From assembly GCA_016290995.1 (NCBI GenBank), contig JAEEVR010000009.1:1-64000 (forward strand): a DNA stretch of 64,000 nt, given 5' to 3'. Shown here piece after piece: positions 58,308 through 64,000 of the stretch (positions are counted from its first letter, which is position 1; each line of letters opens with the position of its first letter). The notes beneath the pieces are model-generated. The model had not been told where the DNA came from. It did not search any database and saw only the letters and a program-made list of their open reading frames with translations. Both the position numbers and the translations under genes were made by a program. The DNA is from Treponema sp. (GTDB taxonomy: Bacteria; Spirochaetota; Spirochaetia; Treponematales; Treponemataceae).

Positions 58308-60184
58308 AAAAAGTTTTTGTTAAAATCCACGCCGCCTTTTTGTCACCGGCGCTTTTCTTAGCCTGCGTTCTTGCTTTTTTTTCCTGCGAGAACGTTGTCA
58401 ATTCCAACAATAAGGTTGGCATTGGCGAATACCATTTCCCCGAGGCGACCGCGGTGTCGCGCAGGGTTAAGTCCAATTTGTATTTGGCGAACGGGCACAG
58501 CTATTTTCAGCTTGAGACGGTTTACCTTGAGGGCTGGGAAGACGTTCCTTTTTTGAGCTTTGAAGACGTTTGCCTTTTTATTGCCGGCGCAAACGACAGA
58601 GGCTGGCAAACTGAAATTTCAGGTTCGGTTTACAAATACAAGTACAATCCGGATAATTGCGTTGACGGCCTAGGCCATTATTGGCCTCCCGCTTGGGATA
58701 CCGACGAGCTTTGTTTTGACGCCCAAAACCAAACGGTTTACAGCGACGACTTTTGCAGGGTCATCACCTCAACAGTTTCTCTGAACAATGGCATAGGAAT
58801 TATGCCTGTCATGTCCGTCGAGCAAGCAAGCGCGCTTTCGCCTAAAGTTGTGGGGTCCAGCCTTACAACGCAGGTAAAGGCAAAAGAAAAAACAGAGATT
58901 AGGCTTGGCGACTACGGGCTAAAAATGTTTGTCATTGATAACATTTTGTACATTCCCTTCCAGCCGCTCGTATCAATTTTTTTGCCAATCGGCTCATGCA
59001 GTTTTAGCGGAACGGATTATTACTTTGAAGTTGCGAACGCTGGCGATGATTACGCCACTCAAAAGGCCTACGAGTTTGGCCGCAAGAACAGTTCGTCGCG
59101 CAGCCAGCTTATGGCCGAATACAATTACAGAACCTTGTGCATGACTTTTGACTTGAACTATTCTCTTAAAGACAGGCGGACTGTGGTTGAGAAGGCAAAT
59201 ATCGAGCGCTTTAACGACAGCATTTTTGCCGCGGGTCTGGGCTTTGATTTGCTTAGTACTGACACGGACACTTATGATTTGGCTTTGGGAAGATTTTTGA
59301 TGAATTATATTGACGACAGCCATACAGCTTACTACGCTCCGTCCTTGTACCAGCCGCATTCCCAAGTTTATTATTATTATATTCATGTCATGCGTGACTT
59401 TGCAGGCCCGCGTGAGCAGAGAATGCGCGTCGTGGAAGATAGAATAAAGGAGTTGCGGGAAAGCGCCGGCGGAAAAGCAGGCCTTTATTATGTCAAGGAA
59501 GGCAGCTTGGAGAAAATGGCTGTTTTGGCTTTTGATGGTTTTGAGGAAAAAGATCATTCGTCTGTGCCTAATCCTCCGCCCGCGGATAAATGGGGCGAAC
59601 TTTCCGAATTGAATACATACGCTTTTTTTAAGGCGGCCTTTGTCGACATCGCGAACCATTCAAGCGTCGACAAGGTTGTATTGGACCTTTCTTGCAACGG
59701 CGGAGGCTCTGTAAAACAATGCGTCGCCGCTCTGTCTTTTCTTAAAGATTGCGATCAATTATATTTGCCTGTAAGGAACGTTTTGGACAATTCAATCACA
59801 AAATTTTATTTTGACATTCGGGATGAAAACAACAAGAAGCTTAATGAGCTTGTAACAAAAAATTACGACTTTTACGTTTTGACAAGCGACATTTCTTTTT
59901 CTTGCGGGAACGCTTTTCCGGCGCAATGCAAATACCAGCGCTTGGCAAAAATTGTTGGCATTCAAAGCGCGGGCGGAGCGTCAGTCGTAAAAAATACGCA
60001 GAGCGCCGACGGAGCGCTTTTCCGCACGTCAAGCGCCATGGAAATGGTCGCCTTTGACGGAAGTGAATGCATTTGCGTTGACGCCGGCGTTCCTGTTGAC
60101 TTGGAAATTCCGCGCGAAAAATTTTACAGCGGAACGACCCTTTATCAAGATTTGTATGGTATAATCAAGGATAGCGGATTATGA
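58304..60184 (+). CDS. S41-like peptidase lipoprotein
   Basis: 626 residues. Export signal ending at Cys26-27 (LAFFSC, relaxed spirochaetal lipobox). The C-terminal ~250 residues look like a C-terminal-processing peptidase (S41) core: VDKVVLDLSCNGGGSVKQC and FYVLTSDISFSCGNAF, with Ser533 at the expected nucleophile position (usual TSxxTFSAGE). The later block reads KIVGIQSAGGAS, without the Lys usual in the CtpA dyad, so activity is uncertain. The ~350 N-terminal residues are unassigned. Coupled to ppk upstream and ade downstream. Confidence 0.75.
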   Translation: MKKVFVKIHAAFLSPALFLACVLAFFSCENVVNSNNKVGIGEYHFPEATAVSRRVKSNLYLANGHSYFQLETVYLEGWEDVPFLSFEDVCLFIAGANDRGWQTEISGSVYKYKYNPDNCVDGLGHYWPPAWDTDELCFDAQNQTVYSDDFCRVITSTVSLNNGIGIMPVMSVEQASALSPKVVGSSLTTQVKAKEKTEIRLGDYGLKMFVIDNILYIPFQPLVSIFLPIGSCSFSGTDYYFEVANAGDDYATQKAYEFGRKNSSSRSQLMAEYNYRTLCMTFDLNYSLKDRRTVVEKANIERFNDSIFAAGLGFDLLSTDTDTYDLALGRFLMNYIDDSHTAYYAPSLYQPHSQVYYYYIHVMRDFAGPREQRMRVVEDRIKELRESAGGKAGLYYVKEGSLEKMAVLAFDGFEEKDHSSVPNPPPADKWGELSELNTYAFFKAAFVDIANHSSVDKVVLDLSCNGGGSVKQCVAALSFLKDCDQLYLPVRNVLDNSITKFYFDIRDENNKKLNELVTKNYDFYVLTSDISFSCGNAFPAQCKYQRLAKIVGIQSAGGASVVKNTQSADGALFRTSSAMEMVAFDGSECICVDAGVPVDLEIPREKFYSGTTLYQDLYGIIKDSGL

Positions 60185-61806
60185 AAATATTTGAAGGAAA
60201 AATTGTTGATGTAGTAAAGCGGGAAGTTTACGGCGGAAAAGTTTTTGTCGAAGACGGCCGCATAAAAAAAATCGAGCGCTGCCAAACTTCCGAGCGAAAA
60301 TATCTTGTGCCCGGCTTTGTGAATTCCCACGTTCACATAGAAAGCAGCATGGTCACGCCCCAGTACTTTGCCTACGAATCGCTTAGGCACGGCGTCATCG
60401 CGGCGGTGGCCGACCCCCACGAAATAACGAACGTTTGCGGCGCGGCGGGCTTTGACTTTATGCTAAAGGACGCGGCCCGCTCCCCGATGAAAATTTACTT
60501 TGCCGTTCCGTCGTGCGTTCCCGCCACGAAATTTGAAACGTCAGGCGCGGTTTTGGATTCCGCCGCCGTCGCCCGCCTTTTAAAGAACAAGCGTGTGGTG
60601 AGCCTTGGCGAGATGATGAATTTTCCGGGCGTGCTTGGCGGCGACAAAGAGGTTTTGGCAAAACTCGCCGCCGCAAAAAAATTGGGAAAGCCCGTTGACG
60701 GACACGCGCCGATGCTTAGCGGCGAGGCCTTAAAAAAATACGCGGCGGCAGGCATTTCAACCGACCACGAAAGCGCCTCTTACGAAGAAGGCTTGGAAAA
60801 AATTCAATGCGGAATGTTCGTTCAAATCCGCGAAGGCTCCGCCGCAAAAAACTTAAAGGCGCTGGCTCCGCTTTTTAAGCTGGCGCCCGAAAAGCTTATG
60901 TTTTGCGTTGACGACTTGCATCCCAATGATTTGGAAAAAGGCCTTCTTTGGAGCTTGGTCAGAAAGCTTGTCGCCGAGGGCTACGATTCCTTTGACGTTT
61001 TGCGCGCGGCCACCTACAATCCAATCAAGCATTACAAGCTTGACGTTGGCCTTTTGCAGGAAGGCGACAGCGCCGACTTTATCGTTGTCAGCGGAATCAA
61101 AAAAATGAAAATTGAAAAGGTTGTCGTAAACGGACAAATCGTTGTGAGCGGAAGCCGTTCCTACTTTAAGCCCGCAAGCGCGAAAGGCATAAACAACTTT
61201 AACCGCAAGAGAATCACCGCCGCCGACATCGCCGTCCGTTCCGACACCGCGCAAGTAAGAACGATAAAGGCCATCGACAAGGAAGTCTTTACCGAAAGCG
61301 CCTTGATGTACGCCAGCTTGGAAGGAGGCTATTTAAAGTCCAACACAAAGACTGACGTTTTAAAGTTGGTTTGCGTAAACCGCTACAATCCAGACGCCAA
61401 GCCCGCCGTCGCTTTTGTCAACGGCTTTGGCCTTAAGGCCGGAGCGCTTGCAAGCAGCGTGGCGCACGATTCGCACAACATAATTTGCGTTGGAACCGAA
61501 GACAAGTACATAGTCAAGTGCATTAATAGGATCATTGGCAACAAGGGCGGGCTTGCGGTGGCCAACCGAGTGCGCGTCCACGACATTCAGCTGAAAGTCG
61601 CCGGCCTTATGACAAGCCGCTTGTGCAAAAAAGTCGCGCGCGACTACGAGGACCTTTGCTATTGGGCGCGCATGATGGGTTGCAAGCTCAACGCGCCTTA
61701 CATGACCCTTTCGTTTTTGGCGCTGCCTGTCATTCCAAAGTTGAAGATTACGGACTTGGGTTTGTTTGATTCGGAACGGATGGAATTTGTAAATCGCGTT
61801 CAGTAA
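60181..61806 (+). CDS. ade: Adenine deaminase
   Basis: 541 residues. Amidohydrolase motifs in the Ade order: VNSHVHIESSMVTPQYF (HxH), VADPHEITNVCG, VSLGEMMNFPGVLGGD, VDGHAPMLSG, GISTDHESASYEE and FCVDDLHPND; the C-terminal DSHNIICVGTE domain is also present. Converts adenine to hypoxanthine plus ammonia. It overlaps the S41-like gene by 4 bp. Adenine could come from mtnN activity. Confidence 0.93.
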   Translation: MKIFEGKIVDVVKREVYGGKVFVEDGRIKKIERCQTSERKYLVPGFVNSHVHIESSMVTPQYFAYESLRHGVIAAVADPHEITNVCGAAGFDFMLKDAARSPMKIYFAVPSCVPATKFETSGAVLDSAAVARLLKNKRVVSLGEMMNFPGVLGGDKEVLAKLAAAKKLGKPVDGHAPMLSGEALKKYAAAGISTDHESASYEEGLEKIQCGMFVQIREGSAAKNLKALAPLFKLAPEKLMFCVDDLHPNDLEKGLLWSLVRKLVAEGYDSFDVLRAATYNPIKHYKLDVGLLQEGDSADFIVVSGIKKMKIEKVVVNGQIVVSGSRSYFKPASAKGINNFNRKRITAADIAVRSDTAQVRTIKAIDKEVFTESALMYASLEGGYLKSNTKTDVLKLVCVNRYNPDAKPAVAFVNGFGLKAGALASSVAHDSHNIICVGTEDKYIVKCINRIIGNKGGLAVANRVRVHDIQLKVAGLMTSRLCKKVARDYEDLCYWARMMGCKLNAPYMTLSFLALPVIPKLKITDLGLFDSERMEFVNRVQ

Positions 61807-61837
61807 GCCGCGAACTTTTTGCAAGCCATAAAAGCGC

Positions 61838-61873
61838 AAAAAAAAGCCGCCCGATTGGGCGGCTCTTCGTTTT
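61838..61873. terminator. Bidirectional intrinsic terminator
   Basis: AGCCGCCC (61845-61852), GATT loop, GGGCGGCT (61857-61864). A long A-tract to the left gives a strong U-run on the minus strand for the MFS gene. On the plus strand the T-run is weaker and offset (CTTCGTTTT). Confidence 0.85.
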
Positions 61874-61891
61874 ACAAATAAAGCTGCGATT

Positions 61892-63193
61892 CTATTCCGC
61901 GTCTTTATGCGGCTTTCCTACCATTGTCCAGCAGACAATCATCGCAACGATGTAAAGCGCGATTGTGACGTAAAGGACGTTCTGGTAACCCACTGGGTTT
62001 ACCTTTACGGCGCGGCCGTCGGCCAAAACTTTTTCTGTGAACTCGCCTGTGTGGCGCACGATCCAGCTGGCCATTTGGTTTCCGGTCAAGCCGGCGATGG
62101 CCCAGGCGCTAAGGCACATTCCGTGGACGGAAGAAATGCTCTTCATTCCAAAGTGGTCGCTGAGCAAAGTGGGAACGTTTGAAAATCCGCCGCCGTAGCC
62201 CGCGTTGACTACGATAAGAAGCGCGATGCACAAGGCCATAAGGACAGGCTCGGTTCCGTTTATGATGCCGCGTGTGGCGATGATGATTCCAGTGAACAAA
62301 ATCGAAAGCGCGAAAATCCACTTGTAGATTGTGTTGCGGTCCTTGAGTCCGTCGGCGGCCGCGCTAAAGCCCAAGCGTCCGGCGGCGTTGGCGATGGCCG
62401 TTACCGTTCCAATCGCGCTGATTGTCATAAAGCCAAGGCCCGTTGTTTGCAAAATCGGCTTTTCCTGCGAGATGAGAGCCAAGCCGCAAGCGATGTTGAT
62501 GTAGAACATAATCCAAATGCCAAGGAACTCGCGGTTTGAAAAGCAAGTCTTGAAATTTGAGCCGAACTTTTTGAGGAACTCGCCGACCGTTTGCTTGTCG
62601 TGGGCTTCGACCCAGCCGGCCGGCTTTTTAAGAAGCAAGTGGCCGATGAACATCATCACGCAGTAAACGCCGCCCATAATCATGAACATATAGGCCGGGT
62701 TGTCGTCGCACCTTGCGACTATCGCCTGCATGATCGGAGTGGCGATTGCCTTGGCCGCTCCAAAGCCTGCGACAGCAAGGCCGGTGGCCAAGCCTTTTTT
62801 GTCCTTGAACCAAAGCATCAAGGTTTTTACGGGCGAAAGGTAGCCGGTTCCCAAACCGATTCCCATAATCACGCCGTAGCAAATCAAAACGCCGGGGAGG
62901 GACTTGGCCAAAATGCTGGCTCCAGTTCCAACCATTCCGACTGTAAAGAAAATCGTCGCGATCAAAGAGCTTTTGTGAATGTCTTTTTCTACAAAGTCGC
63001 CCAAAAAGGCGGCCGACATTCCCAAGAAGAAAATCGCCAAAGAGAAGGCCCACTCGACGTGGCTTTTGGGGCTGCCGATGTAGGCGGCGACTTCCTGGCT
63101 AAAAACAGACCAACAGTAAACTGTTCCGATGGAGCAGTGCAAGAGCAGCGCGGGGATGGCTCCGCGCAACCATTTGTTTTCAGGTAAATTCAT
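61892..63193 (-). CDS. OFA-family MFS transporter
   Basis: 433 residues, 12 membrane segments, major facilitator fold of the oxalate/formate antiporter type. N-terminal LLHCSIGTVYCWSVFSQEVA is the family-typical first helix, followed by GMSAAFLGDFVEKDIHKSSL, YLSPVKTLMLWFKDKKGLATGLA (read in parts), and in the second half LLSDHFGMKSISSVHGM. It likely exchanges small carboxylates (oxalate/formate, lactate or pyruvate); substrate unknown. Monocistronic, with its own terminator. Confidence 0.9.
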   Translation of the reverse strand: MNLPENKWLRGAIPALLLHCSIGTVYCWSVFSQEVAAYIGSPKSHVEWAFSLAIFFLGMSAAFLGDFVEKDIHKSSLIATIFFTVGMVGTGASILAKSLPGVLICYGVIMGIGLGTGYLSPVKTLMLWFKDKKGLATGLAVAGFGAAKAIATPIMQAIVARCDDNPAYMFMIMGGVYCVMMFIGHLLLKKPAGWVEAHDKQTVGEFLKKFGSNFKTCFSNREFLGIWIMFYINIACGLALISQEKPILQTTGLGFMTISAIGTVTAIANAAGRLGFSAAADGLKDRNTIYKWIFALSILFTGIIIATRGIINGTEPVLMALCIALLIVVNAGYGGGFSNVPTLLSDHFGMKSISSVHGMCLSAWAIAGLTGNQMASWIVRHTGEFTEKVLADGRAVKVNPVGYQNVLYVTIALYIVAMIVCWTMVGKPHKDAE

Positions 63194-63201
63194 AATAGAA
63201 G

Positions 63202-63230
63202 ATTATAGCGCGTTTTAAGCAAATGCGCTA
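63202..63230 (-). promoter_or_regulatory. MFS gene promoter, predicted leaderless
   Basis: Minus strand: GCGC then TATAAT (63207-63202), 8 nt, ATG 63193. The -35 at 17 bp (TAGCGC) is weak. Confidence 0.5.
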
Positions 63231-63255
63231 GTGTTTTTTGCGGGAGCGTCTGTGG

Positions 63256-63283
63256 TTGCAAAAACCTTTCTTTTGAGTATAAT
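63256..63283 (+). promoter_or_regulatory. hisD promoter with leader and SD
   Basis: TTGCAA (63256-63261), 16 bp, TATAAT (63278-63283), then 20 nt with GAGGAA before the ATG at 63304. Confidence 0.6.
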
Positions 63284-63303
63284 AAAAACGCGAGGAATCC
63301 AAA

Positions 63304-64000
63304 ATGATAAAGATTGTTAAAGCATCCGAGTTGGAAGAAAGTTTTTTTGAGGGGCGCGACTTTGGCGAGTCCATTGACGTGGTCAAGGACGTCTTGCGCG
63401 ACGTTAAGACGATGGGCGACAAGGCGTTGTCAGATTACGGCGCCAAGTTTGACGTTTCCGCTCCCTCGCATTTTGAGATTCCGCAAAACGAGCTTAAGGC
63501 CGCCGCCGAAAAAATGAAGCGCGAAAATCCCGGCCTCTACGAGTCCCTTTGCTATTCGCGCGACTTGGCCAAAAAGTTTGCCGAGCGCCAGCGCGAGTCT
63601 TTTGACGAATTTGAAATTGAATTGGCTCCCGGACTTTTTACCGGCCAAAAAAACATTCCCGTTGACCGCGCGGGCGTTTACGTTCCGGCGGGCCGCTTTC
63701 CGCTTTTGTCAACCGTAATCATGACAGTCGTTCCTGCAAAGGCGGCGGGCGTTGGCCAAGTGGTTATGTGCACTCCGCCCCGCGTTCACCCCGACGATTT
63801 GGAGGACGCCAAGGCGCAAGGATCCGGCGTTCCGGGAAAGCCCTTTGTCGGAGGAAAGCCTTACGCCGACGAGGGAATCATGGCCGCCGCCTGCATTTGC
63901 GGCGCTGACAAAGTTTACGCTTGCGGAGGAGCGCAGGCCATCGGAGCGATGGCTTTTGGAACGGAATCAATTCCCAAGGCTGACGTTGTTGTAGGACCTG
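63304..64000 (+). CDS. hisD: Histidinol dehydrogenase, C-terminus cut by window edge
   Basis: An open frame of 232 codons from ATG 63304 runs off the window end. The sequence follows HisD: VVKDVLRDVKTMGDKALSDY, then LAPGLFTGQKNIPVDRAGVYVPAG, PLLSTVIMTVVPAKAAGV, and YACGGAQAIGAMAFGTESI. It oxidises histidinol to histidine in two NAD-dependent steps, complementing the HisA-HisI-HisE fusion encoded at 26763. Zinc-ligand residues lie beyond the edge and cannot be checked. Confidence 0.92.
   Translation, partial: MIKIVKASELEESFFEGRDFGESIDVVKDVLRDVKTMGDKALSDYGAKFDVSAPSHFEIPQNELKAAAEKMKRENPGLYESLCYSRDLAKKFAERQRESFDEFEIELAPGLFTGQKNIPVDRAGVYVPAGRFPLLSTVIMTVVPAKAAGVGQVVMCTPPRVHPDDLEDAKAQGSGVPGKPFVGGKPYADEGIMAAACICGADKVYACGGAQAIGAMAFGTESIPKADVVVGP

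Overview
The window reads as a spirochaete chromosome, most likely a gut- or rumen-type Treponema. Supporting genes are FlgM under a flagellar-type promoter, a PilZ protein, treponemal-style TPR and membrane proteins, a UshA-like lipoprotein, a MurA with Asp in place of the catalytic Cys, and relaxed lipoboxes. Most of it is densely packed, vertically inherited housekeeping DNA with coupled genes (ATGA overlaps) and convergent genes that overlap by a few bases. No rRNA, tRNA, CRISPR array or insertion sequence was seen.

Layout. 1-3150 is a visibly AT-richer accessory island with a three-gene minus-strand operon: an RNase III-like protein, an HNH-endonuclease-like protein and an unrecognised protein cut by the window edge. 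It is followed by a decayed Rpn-type nuclease pseudogene (3187-3906). 3913-19843: YjbR protein, GH3 glycosidase, trxB, HAD phosphatase, a threonine-synthase-like protein lacking its PLP lysine, pepT-murA, two membrane proteins, PilZ protein-ABC-F ATPase, and a group with DTW, trxA, a zinc-motif membrane protein and DUF937. 19991-22712: a COG2984-type ABC transporter. 22765-28061: acyltransferase, GT4 glycosyltransferase, mtnN, a truncated PAS sensor and a HisA-HisI-HisE fusion. 28084-31071: DUF1538 membrane protein, tandem PII-like protein, birA. 31196-36055: rsmI, flgM, a metal-less Fe-ADH homologue, cysE, a candidate small RNA and radA. 36039-44499: TraB and TPR proteins, then a four-gene run with a DUF2130 nuclease-like protein beside a DNA methyltransferase and a 5'-nucleotidase lipoprotein. 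44511-47748: an InlB-repeat lipoprotein behind a consensus promoter with a (CGCAT)5 repeat in its leader. 47794-53038: SulP transporter, APH-like kinase, gluQ, and a TetR-controlled flavodoxin/ferredoxin operon. 53111-61806: glycosidase, ppx, ppk, S41-like lipoprotein, ade. 61892-64000: an OFA-family MFS transporter and the start of hisD.

The most general signal is in the promoters. At least sixteen transcription units have a good -35/-10 pair with 17-18 bp spacing whose -10 box ends only 6-9 nt before the start codon, with no Shine-Dalgarno. They are therefore predicted to be leaderless or nearly so. Many of these -10 boxes are preceded by GCGC, and several divergent gene pairs have overlapping or nearly abutting -35 boxes. 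The signal also corrects several start codons (thrC-like, pepT, rsmI, PAS sensor, GH). A second noteworthy element is a compact ~97-nt candidate small RNA (34443-34539, minus) with its own promoter, three hairpins and a terminator.

All calls come from reading the sequence; no database search was run. Transcription starts are predicted, not measured.
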